Assembly: GCA_036435485.1 (NCBI GenBank) | Contig: CM071595.1 | Span: 100,184,580 to 100,248,579 of the forward strand | DNA length: 64,000 nucleotides | From: Saposhnikovia divaricata | Taxonomy: Eukaryota; Streptophyta; Magnoliopsida; Apiales; Apiaceae | Direction of reading: 5' to 3' | In this document: one piece after another, positions 29,613-43,199 of the stretch | Layout of the letters: the number at the start of each line of letters is the position of its first letter | Numbering within the stretch: position 1 is the first letter of the stretch | Position numbers and translations under genes: made by a program | The notes under the pieces: generated by a model | The model's database searches: none | What the model saw: the letters and a program-made list of their open reading frames with translations, nothing else | Told to the model about the DNA's origin: nothing

Positions 29613-32600
29613 TGTGACGCCCTCCCGATCCGGGGCCTAGATCGGAGAGTCACTGACACACATCTATATGCATACAACCTAAAATATAATATAAATGTAA
29701 CATGCTGACTGGCCCCAACACTACTATCCAAGATCTTTCACAGGTAATGGTATGAAACAAGCAAGCCATCGTGTAACTAGTTATTATTACAAACCTGAAT
29801 TCAAAATATATTATTATAAACCAAAGATTCTCAAAAGTTCCACTGCTAATTCTCACAACTAACTAAAGATCTCCTCACTAAGCTGTTATTACATCTACCT
29901 CGGGAGCTATCTCAAAACGAACAAACTCAGGGCCACGGTAAGTGCGCTTCCTTGCGGTTTGGATTGTACGAACCATGATTCTTAGATTACTGTCAAAAGG
30001 GTTAGACAAAATAATAATGAGCCAACGCTCATCAAGTAACTAAAGATCTCAACTGAAAATAGTATAACAGGGTATTGCAGAAGATGACAGTAATTCAAGA
30101 TACGACATAAATATGCTGGAAGCAGTAAAAGCAATACTGGCATTTGGTAATGATAGGATATCAACTAATAATCAGGATAACAATAGATATTTCAAAACTG
30201 TGTAAAATAATTGACATTTCAATCGGTAAACCAATTTAATTTAATAGTAAATAAAAAGTAATCATCACTTTAAGAAACCTGATTGGAGGTTTTTATTTCA
30301 TAACAGACAATACGGGTGATCAGCCCATAAAGTCCCCATACCGGACACAAAGTCCCTCTGACCATCATTTCCTTTCATAGCTTGGGTTCCCAAGAAGTAA
30401 CACATTGGCCTATAAAGGTGTCGAACTGGACAAACCAGAACTACACTAATACATACTCAAACCGACGGAACCAGCATTACCCGTTCGCCCCATATCTCCA
30501 ATCGTCAGGAATCCGTGGAAAGCATTTAGACGGAGTTCCTAACATTTTTATTAAAAATCTCATTTAAAACATTAAGCTTTGCAAAACTCTTTTTAACTTC
30601 ATAAAACATTTTAATACTTAATCTTTTCGAAAACCTTTACTTCGAAGTACCTTCGACTCTCTGATAACAAATCAGCCCAGTCTAAATAACTTCAAAGTAT
30701 TTTAAGAAAACAACTCATTTTGATTTGTAATGATAAAAGTCAAAGGGTTTGACTAAGTTTTCTGACATCAATGAAATAGGGATACAAGTCTGAATCAAGA
30801 AGATGTAGACTCAAAGGCATCAAGGTAATTGATCAGATTTCAAGTTTAAGGTATAATATTAAAGGTAATTTAATTCTTGGATCAGTGTTTAGCTCATGAA
30901 GAAGTTAATGTGTTTTAGGGTCAACATAGGTTAAACTGGATACGGACATAAGTCAAGTGGGACACTGGTATATCGGTCAGTCAATATGACATGATTATAG
31001 TAAGCTGTAGGACATATATGGTCAAGAAGTAATTAAAAAGAATTAGTATTGTTTAACTCTGAGTGACAGTATGGTCAAGAAGCAATTAAAAGAATTATGT
31101 TGGTCTCGGGTTTACATGTGTTTAACCAGGGTTTATCAATAAAGATTTTGGATACATGCAAAGGTAGGTTTACAACAGGAGTATGATCAACATGGTATAA
31201 GATAGGCATGCGTGAATCAACAAGATATAACAGTTTCATTAATATAAACTTTCAGAGGAAAGACAGAGTTACTTGCCTCCGGTAGAATGCAACAGCTAAT
31301 AGCTCAGTCACTGGTACTCGACCTTAGCCTTTCGTTTATCGCTAGGTCCTACGTCCTTCTTATCTACATAAACCATATCACTACTTTAGAATACCATACT
31401 TCTAAATCGTCTAATCCTAATCTACCCAATCGCTTCTTATAACGCATTATACTCATCATATATCATACATACCTGATAGTACACTAAACCACCTTGTAAA
31501 CAGATAATCATTCAAACACTTAACACAAAGCACATGCATTCCATATAAGCCACTTATACACTTTAGCAGATAAACCTAACTCATAAGCAATTATGCTATC
31601 CAGGTTTACATTTTACTATTTATAATTTCCTGAAAATCGGGCAGAGTTTCCTTTATAATATGGACTATCCCGTCGGAAGATATCCGACTCCAATTCACAA
31701 TCAAATTCCTACGATGGATTTAAGATCCACCTACACTTTCTAGTGGATATACATAATCATATACAAACTATACTACTTCCAACTCTCTAAATCCGAAATC
31801 ATCAATCAATTATCATTACTTATTATTTAACAAAATCACTAAATCTTTTTCAACAGATCACAAACTCATTTAATTCATATTTAAATCCAAAAATTCGAAT
31901 CTCAACTCATAATAATTCTAAAAATCACACTTAGCAATTAATCAAAGATCATCTATTACATATTCAAGAAAACCGATTTTTAAACTATTATTTAAAATTA
32001 TAAAAATTCGAATAATCCAAACAAATCACAAATTTAAACATGCATCTTTATAAATTTATATAATTCGTGTCTTAAAATCTGAAATAACTACTAACTTCAA
32101 AATCATCAAGAACAATCTATATAATTCACACTCACATGTATATATTCGAATTTATACTCAATTAACTCAAATAAAATCCAAACATATGTATATACATGCA
32201 GCCCTATTAAATCGAATAAAATTAAATAAAACAATACTATCATGCATCAAAACTCAAAAGATCAAGCGTATAATTTGATGGATCAAATCCTCATAAATTA
32301 TCACATAATTCAAATATGATCCAAGAAGAAAATATCATCAAAGTTCTCGAAACACTCATGCAAGGCTCAAATCGATACAAGCAGAAATTTTTAAAGTTTA
32401 TAGGCCTCAAGTACCATCATTGGGCACCATCGGTTCACCGGAGTTCATCACCGGTGGCGGTGGACTCGGGGGTACCCTTATTGAGCCTCCAATCCGCGAA
32501 ATTCCTCCGATTTCACTAACAAAGACTCAACAATTCCTATAAACTCGAATCCATCATGAAAACCCGAAGGTTGGATCAACTCAGCACAAAACCCACATAT

Positions 32601-33440
32601 ATATACAAGCATATACACACACGGGTCAACACCAACTATACAAGAACAGGAAAATAGCTCGATAGATTGAAAGTAGAAGGTATAAGCATCACGAATGTGT
32701 AAACATCAGAGCCAAACCGCAAGAAAAAGGGGTTGCATGCAGGGAAACTCGAAAACCGAGGTGAAGGAACTCATGAGAGAAAAATAGAGAGAACAGCCGA
32801 GAGAGAAGGTGAAGAAAGAAGGAGAGGTAGTCGCCTCTTGTCAAATAAGATAGGGGCAAAACTGTCTTTTCATATTTGCTATTTTTTACTTTACTGAAAA
32901 TCTAGTTTTAATCATTTTAAATTCGAAATAAAATGAAAGAATGGGGTAAAAATATTTTTAGAAAATTTTAAAATAAAGTTTACAAAATTAGAAGCATCCC
33001 CATATTTTTAAAATAATATTTGGATCAAAAATGAATTTTATACGAATTTTCGAAATAAAGGCTCTTTAAAAGAAATAATGCTTTTTAAATCATTTTAAAA
33101 TACCAAAACACATAATTAAATATCCACACTAATTTTACAAACTAAATCTTGTCTCAAAGATGATAATGCAAAAGATTTCATGATTTAAATCGACTCCAAT
33201 GATTTTATATGATTTTTAAAAGATTAAATATGCACTTTAAAAATACTTTTAATGCTCTAAAAATATAAATAAAATTCCACGGACATATATGTCATATACC
33301 AATCATCATATAATCACACAAACATGATTTCACACATATCTTGACTTCACAAAATTATACTCATCACCTAAATCACATAATTTCACATTTAACAATTAAA
33401 TAAGCATTTAATAAATTACGAAAAATTCTGAGTCGTTATA
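29613..33440 (-). mobile_element. Solo LTR of a long-LTR Ty3/gypsy element
   Basis: A 3,828-bp unit. Plus-strand ends are TGTGACGCCCTCCCGATCCG and GAGTCGTTATA (TG...TA, the CA end mutated), flanked by GTTGA (29608-29612) and GTTAA (33441-33445), a 4/5 target duplication. No internal region or second LTR is present. Orientation is inferred as minus: read that way it has a CT-rich leader-like stretch (about 32830-32750) and ends in GGGCGTCACA, comparable to the LTR at 35694 whose minus orientation is fixed by an adjacent integrase. All ORFs inside are short and unsupported. Confidence 0.7.
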
Positions 33441-34707
33441 GTTAATGTTGTTAAAAGTGGTGCTATTGCTATAATGTAGCATGTGAGAAAAAAATACCAA
33501 TCCAAGAAACATGAATGTAAAATAGCTAAATTTTATAATTGGTACTAAATATAAAACTAAATATAAATATTGCTATAATTAACACATAAATATGTAAGTG
33601 ATAAATGAATTAATAAAAAAAATATGATAAATATAATTATACATTTAAAGATTAAAAAGTTTAAAATTTTATTTAAAAATATTTAATGTCATTTTGAAAC
33701 TGAACATCGAAATCTAAATTTAATTTTGATTTTAAAATATAAAATTATTACACTCATTTTAATACCAACACTGGACTTGCTACAAGACTTTATAACACTT
33801 TAAAGAATGTCATGTCATTTGTGTCCAAAATATAGTAGAACCTCGATAAATGAATATTCGATAAATGAATAATTTTATCGAATTAATAATTTTTTTCGGT
33901 TCTGACATAATAAAAATATTATATTTTTTTACCTCAATAAATAAATAATCTCGATTAATGAATAAAAATTTTCAATTCCGAACATATTTATTTATTGAGA
34001 TTTAACTGGATATATTGGGGGTGTGGGATTTGTTTGTTGCAGGGTCAGAGTCTGTCTGTTGTATTAATGGAGAATATGGTCACCTTTTCTTCACTTAACC
34101 AACCACCAATCAGTCAATTACAACCACACATGATACTAGAATAAGATCCGAATAAACTGTTTGGAGAAACAAAGTTTTAGGCAGTTTAGCCACACCCTTG
34201 GCCAACGGCCAGTGTAGGATTGTTACCGATGTGAATCGAGTCGAGTTTTGTTAAAATCAAGTCATGTTCATTTTCTTTTATTAAACGAATTACATTAAGT
34301 TAAATTTTGTTATTGAACAAAAAATGATATACAAAATTTACTAGTAAATAATCAAACCAAGCACAAGTTTAATCACAAACAATTTAAATTGAGCCAAATT
34401 CAAACCAAATGTGAGTCGAGTAGTTCACTAATAGTATGTTTTAAACTCAAAAAAATCTAATTTCTAAAATGATTTATCCAATTTACATTCTCGCATCCGA
34501 ATCCAATCTTAATCAAATTTTAAAATTTACATGATTTTATGATATAAATGTAGGAGAATAATAAGTGAATTTCGGATCACATTTTATATTATCCACCAAT
34601 ATATATGGCATATAAAAATTTGTTCATGCAATGTTCACTATACTTGCAAGCATTGATATAATATACGCATATCTAATCCGTATGAATAATAGCTTATATA
34701 ATCTAAT
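33441..34707. other. Spacer containing a palindromic MITE
   Basis: Mostly unremarkable AT-rich DNA. At about 33834-34010 an inverted-repeat unit pairs AGAACCTCGATAAATGAATA on the left with a diverged complement of TTTATTGAGATTTAACT on the right, with internal echoes (GATAAATGAATAA, CTCGATTAATGAATAA). Probably an old MITE. Confidence 0.5.
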
Positions 34708-34971
34708 TGTTAGAGATATATTATAGTAACTAAGATATATTAGAGAGGAGAAAGAGATAAGAGATGAGATTGTATTATTTTCAAGTAAGTCTACAATGAT
34801 ATGTAAGATGTCTATTTATAGGCCTACTACATGAATGTTACAAGGACTTGAAAAGTTAAGAGTTTAAGGATTTAAGAGTTTAAGAGTTTAAGGATTTGTA
34901 AAGCCAAAAGTCTAGAAGTTGAAAGACTAAAAGTTTTGTGCTAGAAACTTCAAGGACATCCATTCACAACA
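34708..34971 (-). mobile_element. 3' LTR of copia element
   Basis: 264 bp; on the plus strand starts TGTTAGAGATATATTATAGT and ends CATTCACAACA. It carries an extra AAGAGTTTAAGGATTT-type slippage duplication near 34858-34900 that is absent from the other LTR. Confidence 0.92.
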
Positions 34972-34985
34972 CTCCCCCTTGGATG
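34972..34985 (-). other. Polypurine tract of copia element
   Basis: On the minus strand CCAAGGGGGAG lies directly against the 3' LTR start TGTTGTGAATG. Confidence 0.8.
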
Positions 34986-35085
34986 TCCATTTTTCAATAA
35001 TTGTGTCTCGTTAAAACCTTTCTAGAAAAAAACCCATTGGGAAAAAAATTCTAGTAAAGGAAAAAGAGTACAACGATATTGAAAA

Positions 35086-35693
35086 TTACTTTAGGTCCTT
35101 AAGTCGGCGCATTCCAATCATATGTACCAACTTCTCAAAAATTGTCGGGGGCAATGACTTTGTAAGCAAATCCACAAGATTGTCACTGGAACGTATTTGT
35201 CGAACTTCAATCTCTCCATTTTCTTGAAGGTCATGTGTGAAGAAGAATTTGGGGGAAATATGCTTAGTTTTGTCGCCTTTAATGTAACCTCCTTTTAACT
35301 GTTCAATACATGTTGTGTTGTCCTCAAACATTACTGTCGGGGTTGTCCTATCATGATGCATGTCGCATGATTCACGAATATGTTGACATATTGTCCTTAG
35401 CCAAACACATTCTCGGCTGGCTTCATGAATGACAAGAATTTCTGCATGGTTAGAAGATGTAGCAGCCAAAGACTGTTTCACAGAACGCCATGAGATGGCT
35501 GTATCGCCATAAGTAAACAAATAACCTGTTTGTGATCGAGCTTTAGCTGGATCTGATAAATATCCTGCATCTGCATAACCCGTTAGTACTGCTTTGGATT
35601 TATTAGAATAAAATAATCTCATATCAGTTGTGCCCCGGAGATATTGAAAAATATGTTTAACTCCATACCAATGTCTCCGTGTTGGAGCACAAC
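35086..35693 (-). pseudogene. Copia RT end and RNase H, separated by insertion
   Basis: A frame of about 200 codons begins at the insertion border with CAPTRRHWYGVKHIFQYLRGTT and continues through KARSQTGYLF, SLAATSSNHAE, FEDNTTCIEQLKGG and LTKSLP to a stop. This is the copia RNase H with its Asp/Glu residues in place. The first codons shown by a simple ORF call (from 35760) belong to the inserted gypsy LTR. The upstream RT half lies at 43215 and beyond. Confidence 0.9.
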
Positions 35694-37551
35694 TGTAACA
35701 CCCCCTTCCTAAAATGGGAGGAGATATTACGTATAATCCATAAATCTGCAAACAGAGCACTAAAAATAATCTCTAAATAATGATTAAACAGTCTAATAAC
35801 CTCCAAATAATATTAAAACTCCAAATTATAGTTCAAACCAATATATATGAAAAACTAAAATCTCTAAATAAATGTTCAAGTCTAAATAATGCTAGAAGTC
35901 CATAAGTCCTAATCAATGGAATAAGGGTAGCTCTCCATCACACAATCTCAGATCCCCCTAAGCACCTGCCAGAAAAAGAATACGGCATGAGCCAATCGCC
36001 CAGTACGGATTTGGAGTACAGTTTATAAAACAGAAAAATAGTTATTTAAATTTGACAGTTTATAATAAAACATTTATTTCAGAAATAAGCATGGCTGAAG
36101 CAAGGAGGGGTTAGGATATTTCATACCGAGATCAGAACAGAACAGACACAAATACACACATCATAGGGTACCTAATGCATGCAACAAACCGGATAACGTG
36201 TACGGCATATACAACGTCACCGCCAAATCAAATCACAAATCAAATCAAAATCTGGGTTCACCCACGTATCCTGAAACAAATATCAAAATGCGCAAAAGCT
36301 CGCCACCTGAGCTATCAGAAGGATACGCTGTGACCAATCACACTGCCACGGAAGTGTCATGTCATTGGTGCCGCAATGACATGGCTGTAGTACCCCTACA
36401 GCTGGTTAACTCGGTATACCCTATATCGCTAAGGGTTCAAATAAAATACTTCACAAAATCTTTGAAATCACAATAAACAAATATTTGAACATTTCCAACA
36501 AATATATAATTTGCAAAATTCTAGAAAGTCACAGAAACAGATATTTAAATATTTTCAAAACGGATATAAAAATCACTTTCCAAAGTCCACGAGTCAAAAC
36601 ATTTTTCAAGATTAGAACAGTCAAAACAATTAAAACCAAGTGAATAGATTTGAGGACAAAACAAATTTAATATAACTAATTCTAAAATGAGTAGCGCTGA
36701 ATAAAAAGGAGAGAGAATCCGTACCTCGAAAATAACGATCTCAAACACTCACGAAATTCACAAATGATCTGCTAATTTTCCCACTCCCGATCTAATTACA
36801 AAATATAATTTATAAAATTATAAATTATTTTTATATCATTCAATTTATTAACACATTATACTGAAACCAGTAGGCCTAATCAATCAGTTTCAGTTTAATA
36901 CTAATACACAGGTTCTGTAACTAAAACATTTAAAGTGAAAACATGTAATGTCCCTGACTTTGTTTTATACTACATGCTGATCAACGTAAATGGCCACCAA
37001 TATACATATAATATGTATTAAAATAAAGCATGCATTCATTGATTATGACCATTAAAATTAACAAGCAAATCTCATAATTAAAAGCACCTATTGTATTAAT
37101 GGATCTAAACTAATTCTAAACTAATAAATAAAACAATCACCAATGGCCTTATAATGAAACATGTGTGATACATATAGATAATTAAATAATTAAAACATGA
37201 TTCCTGGACTAAGCTATTCATGTTCATCAAAATATAACATATTAATATTATTTTAGTGTACAAGGATTATAACTAAATTAATCAACTCAATACTTATCTT
37301 TGTTATAGAAGATCAGGGAGTACCTTAGTTTTCTAGCTTTCAACACATACTCTCTCTGCTTTTCTACTACACCGCTGCGACTCTGTTAATAGAAATTAGG
37401 TTTGATAATTTTTACAGGAGACGTGATAGTTATTATATAGAGTGATTAGCCTATACTAATTAGGAGTATTTGACACATAATTAAATTAAAATACATTTCT
37501 TATTCTATTCTAATTAGAAAACAAATTTCATTAATAAATCTGATAAATTTG

Positions 37552-37607
<56 letters not shown>

Positions 37608-37636
37608 ATATCTAAAAATCCTATATATTACATACA
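35694..37636 (-). mobile_element. 3' LTR of gypsy insertion
   Basis: About 1.94 kb. On the plus strand it starts TGTAACACCCCCTTCC; on the minus strand it starts TGTATGTAATATATAGG right after the purine-rich CCGGGGACGGAATCC...AAGGGGG. It shares the terminal TGTRACRCCC and a GAGCCAAYCGCYCA-like block with the long LTRs at 29613 and 59577, suggesting related families. It contains (ATT)n near its 5' end. Confidence 0.75.
37552..37606. repeat. (ATT)n microsatellite
   Basis: About 18 uninterrupted ATT units within the gypsy LTR. Confidence 0.95.
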
Positions 37637-37667
37637 TACCCCCTTAAAAAGGATTCCGTCCCCGGAA

Positions 37668-38070
37668 TCAAACGAAACTAAAACTCGTACCTGAATCGAA
37701 CATGTGCGAATATCTCTCACGAATAGATTCTTCTAATTCCCGTGTAGCCTCTCTTTGAAAATGGTTTTTCCACATAACTTTAACAGATGGAATAGTATTC
37801 TTCCTCCAAACTCGTTCCTCTCGAATTAAAATAATTTCTACTTCCCCTTCACAATAAATATACCCTATAATTGTATGGAATAAATACATATCCAAGTGAA
37901 ATTTTCTGTACTTGTAACCCCTAAAATTTGACACATGCATGACATTCAGGGATAAGAGGGACATGAAATAACTGTGCTGCTAGTGCTACTCTATAAACAA
38001 CTTCCATAACTCTCTTTGTAACATCAAAAGACCAACATATATTAATCCAAGTTGTCTCTTTTTACACCAA
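37668..38070 (-). pseudogene. Integrase C-terminus/chromodomain-like remnant
   Basis: On the minus strand, conserved pieces of a plant gypsy integrase tail remain in order: YRVALAAQL-like sequence near 38010, REERVWRKNTIPSVKVMWKNH and RELEESIRERYSHMFD, ending in GTSFSFV. Frameshifts and a stop separate the pieces. Family knowledge: this part is the C-terminal domain plus chromodomain-like module that guides integration. Confidence 0.75.
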
Positions 38071-38932
38071 AAATATCACACCCTAAAAACAAATGACATT
38101 TTCAAGAATCAAAATTCATTGGGTTCAAATCCATCAAGGTTTTATTAATCCACATAATTCTTTTGATCACTTTAAATATCACAAGTCTCTTCATGTAAAT
38201 GACGCCTCAAAAATTTTAAACCAAGAAGTACTACCGGTAATTCTAGATTGTAGGTGAGATATGTACACAAAGTACAAAATGATTACAGTTTTAAAAAAAA
38301 TGTATCGATAATAGTTTAAACGAATATTTACCATTTAAATAGAGAGGGAGAAAACAATGAATTCGTACATGATATAATTGTTAAATCAATTTTAAAATAT
38401 TCGAAATCAGGTGTATCGCTAGCGGTACCTATCTAAATCTAAAAATGAATTTTTATAATCACATATTAATATTAAACACAATTATATACTAATAATAGTC
38501 ATAACTAAAACAAATACCAAGCCAGAGTACAGTAAGTTTAATAGACTAAAAAAAAATTACTGAATGTATAATAGTAATTTTATGATATGATAACTATTAC
38601 ATGAATTAATGCCCAAAAAAAAATTAAATGAATGAACAAAGTAGCTCGGACAATCAACGATTCAAGGTAACCCAGGCACTACCAATAAGCACACTGAACT
38701 AATAAAATAACAAATAAAAAAAATCACTTTGATTACTATAAACTAATAAAATAATTAAACAAATAAACAATGATCAGTTAAAAAAATATAAATAATTAGA
38801 AAAATTATTAATTAGCACAAATCACTCCGGAAGTAGTCGAGAGTGAACCAAAAATCGAATGATGACATGTAGCCAATGTATGTTTACAAAGTAACATACT
38901 GTTTCTTAAAAATAATTTTAATAATAATATAA

Positions 38933-39006
<74 letters not shown>

Positions 39007-40144
39007 AAATGCATGACAATATGATTTTTGCGTTTGTACTAAAAAGAAAAAAAATCCCATATACATATACCATTTCTAACATCGTGTAAAAGATTTCGGA
39101 ATAATTTTCATTTGATAAATTAATTTAAAATATAAATTAAATCATAATTAATCGATACAGGTTGCACACAATGATATAAACTTACTTATTGTACCTTATG
39201 AAATATCAAAACTTATCTCACTCTAAAAAAAATAGAGCCATGAACTTAATATACATCAATATACAACTAATACATAATAGGTTGGAAAATAATTAAATTC
39301 ATCAATTAGACATAACACATAACTACAAGATGTAACTTTCCTTGTACCTGGCTAAAATAATGAAACATTTATGGTCCTTCTTGTTCTTTCTCATCTCTTC
39401 CCTCGCACCGCTCGATCTATTTTTTTTCGTCTCCTCGTTCTCTCCTGATGGCTAGTGGGACTAAATACACAATACATCTCTTAATTTAAGGTTCATTATT
39501 GATATTAATTTATTTTAAATTCCAAAATTAACAACATATGTGTCTCTACATGTTCATTATACCTGTATCCAGATTACGCCCGGTCATAACAAAATATATC
39601 CAAACTGAAATAAAATAAATTATCATATATTGTAAATAAAATAAAAATAATATTTAACTCATCTTAAAATAGTCCACACGTGTAAACTATATGGATAGTA
39701 TCTAATGTGAAACAAATATAAAGGAAAAACAAAAATTTGTAGTTCTTAATAAAATTATTTTCTAAAGCACAACATTGAATATTAAATAACTTGCATACAA
39801 CATATATTATAATAAATAAGGAAATTCCATTTGGTACCATTGTACTTTTGGCTTTTCCAAATGGTACCATCAAACATTTTGGTCTTCCAAATGGTACACC
39901 TGAACTTTTGGCTTCAACCATCAGTGTCACTCCGTTAAACAAAAGTTAATACAACTGTTAAGTGCAACTAAAATAGTCTTAAACAAAATACAACTGAAGC
40001 AGTCTTAAACAAAAAGCCCTGTTTTGGCTATAATTAAACCACCATACCAAAATAACAACCAAAACATAGTCATTGCAAACGATCCTAGGAATCAAACTAA
40101 AACACATAACAGGATTCAGAAACATAATTTAGCTACAAAGAGCA
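38071..40144. other. Decayed interior of gypsy insertion
   Basis: AT-rich, no supported ORF. Includes an (AT)n microsatellite at 38945-39003. Three tandem units of about 30 bp containing CCAAATGGTACC lie at about 39833-39925; their 17-base motif AAATTCCATTTGGTACC also occurs inverted at about 41612-41628. Confidence 0.5.
38945..39003. repeat. (AT)n microsatellite
   Basis: About 29 AT units. It generates spurious Ile/Tyr frames. Confidence 0.95.
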
Positions 40145-41640
40145 TCAAACTTGAGGTTGGGATTGGGATGCTGGAAATTGAGAAACATTGATTTCAGATG
40201 GTTGGGCTGCTGCCTTGGATACTTTTGCTGCATTGGACTGGTCTCTAACCCTGGAATATCTAACAACCACCGGTCCACTACCTGCTACATTCTTCTCCTT
40301 TTCAGTTGGGCCTCCCTTACAAGTCCTAGCATTGTGACCAAGACAACCACACTTGGTGCATTTCACAGTCTTTGCTCTTTTCGCCTTCTGTTCTTCTCCT
40401 GTTTCTGCATGGTCTCCCAACCCCTCTCTTCAATGTAGGTGGCATGACTGTAGGCAGATCTTCATATGTAGGCCATTGTTCCTTGTCAGGTAAGGGGTTA
40501 ATGTGAAAAGTGTAGGACTGTTTGTATGTCCTGACAGAGTACCATGTGCTGACAACACTATGTGGATCAATCTTGGCATGAACCATAACCCTTACGGCAT
40601 GCCTACATGGGACCCCTGAAATCTGCCATGCCCCACAAGAACAGACTTTATTATTTAAGGAAAAGGGGAAGTGAGATTTACCCTCATGTATTTCATATTC
40701 CCCTGGCTTCGACATATATGCTTTGCAACTTATAGTGTCCTTGCTAATGACCTTGAGCATCTTCTTTATGTTGGGACAAAGATCATCATCTTTCCAGCCT
40801 AATGCATTTTGATGCCTTGTTGAGATTCTAACCATGCATACTCTTCTGATTCCTATATCAAACATGCATATATAAGTAGTTAGTACTGAATAATGCGTTA
40901 CAAACAAAGTTTGAAGTTTGAATAATGTACCTTCAAGTAAGGTTAAGACTGGTCTACACTTATCAATCCCAAGAGTGGAATTGAAACTTTCAACAAAGTT
41001 TGAAGTATTAGAATCATTGCAAACATTGGGGTCAAATTTGTGTTTGCTCTAAGTAGAAGGGTCACCTAGTTGTGCAAACCATGTCATCACTTTGTCACCA
41101 CCAGCTTCTTGAAGCCTTTCCATGGCCTTCCTAAATGTGAATTGTGAAGTGGCATTACAAGTCCTCCAAAACAGGATGTACATCAAAGGACCAGAAAACT
41201 GCTTTTTGTAGTTTCTACTTATGTGTCTACAACAATATCTTCTTTTCACCTTTGGTCAGACATCCATTAGAGCAAGATCAATCCCCTAATGCAGTTCAAC
41301 AAGAAAAACAATTACATAAACATAAACATAAACAAAATGCAGTTAAAGTAAGTTAGTTAAACTTATACCTTTTGTATGTCAGATATCACTGTCCAGTCCT
41401 CCCTGCTTGAGTCCTTCACAATGTTATAAACATTCCAAAAAAACCAGGACCAATTCTCTTTGTCTTCCACACTTACTATACCATATGCCAATGGAAAGAT
41501 TTCATTATTGGCATCCAAAACCACTGCAGAAAGTAGAATACCTCCATAATCTCCCTTTAAATGTGTCCCATCAACTCCTATTAGTGGCCTACAACCTCCA
41601 AGGAACCCTCCAAGGTACCAAATGGAATTTCCCTAATAAA
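40145..41640 (-). pseudogene. Mutator-like (MULE) transposase, broken
   Basis: Minus strand. Near 41640-41370 it encodes the catalytic-core block GCRPLIGVDGTHLKGDYGG and DANNEIFPLAYGIV. Then 41249-41049 has RYCCRHI and FRKAMERL; 40907-40390 holds the SWIM zinc finger CSCGAWQISGVPCRH; and 40350-40300 a CCHC knuckle CTKCGCLGHNARTC. The order matches MuDR-type plant transposases (cut-and-paste, nuclear). Frames change between the blocks, by introns or frameshifts: one shift lies near 40390, and a stop near 41050. The N-terminus is missing. Terminal inverted repeats were not identified. Confidence 0.85.
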
Positions 41641-43199
41641 TAACTTAATCCCATCCAAAACCTAATTAATGAACTTGTTAAATTATAACACTAAAACATT
41701 TTATTAGATACATATAATTAGAACATTAAAGAAAATCATTGTCCAATTGCACAGTAAGAAAAGAATTCGATTGTTAAGGCATATTAAACTAAATTTATTG
41801 GTCTTTGAATAATTCTTGATACTAGGCAAGAAAAAATAATTAAAATTAAGATTAAAAATCAAAAAGATTTATATGCTTTTAAAACCTATTTGGGATGCCA
41901 AATGACCTTGCAAATAACATAGATAATTTCAAATACCTTGATACTTTTAAAAAAAAATCTTAGAATACATAACACTTACATTCCTTTACTGAATTATTAA
42001 TTTCGGGCGTCCCTAAAATTAGTAATATCATTTCATTTAATTATTTATTTTGAGCGTCCCCAAAATAAAATAATTAAATAAAAAAAATTAGAATGAGTGT
42101 TTTAGGCATAATTTGAATAAAATTGAGAAAACATTTCTATTAGTAAAAAGAAATGGAGGCCACCGGTATCAAAACAATGTGAATATACTATAATCTTACA
42201 AGTTAACTACTAAACATATATGAGTATGGGAAATAATAAAAATAAGCAAATTCGGAAATTTTACAAACAGATAAATAATAAAAAAATATCGAAGATTTGT
42301 ATTCTAGAAGACTTAAATTTTACTTAATTGGAATAAGCAAACAAAAGTGCACAATAGACCTTTTTCTATCTATAATTCAAAATGTAAGAATGACTCACAA
42401 ACACAAACACGAAACAAATAGAAATATTATTTAAAATTTAAAATAATTTACAAAAATTAATAAGAAGATAAAGGTAGTACTCAAGAGATATTAATTATCA
42501 CATATACTAACAAACTACATGAAAGTCAACCCATACCTCACACACTTACAAATGTTTTACAGAATTACAATATAAACTAATATCATCTTATCCTGAAGTA
42601 AAATTTAAAGTTAAAACAATTTTTATCTAAAACTTTTATCTCCAGTAAAACTAACAAAATTTTCATGACCCCAATAAGTTAAGGCTGCTATTAAATAGAT
42701 TCTAATATGTCTGTGTCTTCAAAGATCATTTGTTTTGCTTACAAACCAATTGTTGCACAAATTATACTCAACCTAACTATACTTAAGCGATTGATAAATA
42801 AAGCATTATCCTCAAAAGCAACATACTCTTACAATTATCTAACACTCTTGATACTTAAAAATAGTAACATTCATTTTAGGACCTCTAAAAATGTAAGACG
42901 ACTTACTAACAAGGAGAAAACTCAAAGGTACTGAATTGATGACAGAGAAATGATGGATCGAGTAGATCCATAATCGAATAAAAAAAAAAAATAAATTAAT
43001 CCTATATAAAAAAAACATGTGTATAAACATATTTTAATAAAGTTCACAACAAAGAGATGGGCCGAAGTAGTTTAAAAATATCATAAAAGTAAATTAGTTC
43101 TCAAATAAACAAAACTGAATAAATTTTTAAAACATTGAACCCATCCTAACGTCTACCCAAACTCACAGGTCAACCTAAATAGGTTTTCTACAAGATAGA
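41641..43199. other. AT-rich DNA between MULE and gypsy PBS
   Basis: No supported gene. A GGGCGTCCCYAAAAT-like phrase is duplicated at about 42004-42018 and 42052-42066. Confidence 0.45.

Noticed and set aside
32316..32519. Small plus-strand frame in the 3.8-kb solo LTR
   Set aside because: Short, without motifs, and on the strand opposite to the inferred LTR transcription.
36198..36476. 92-codon frame near the gypsy LTR
   Set aside because: It lies inside the LTR with no protein motif; likely chance.
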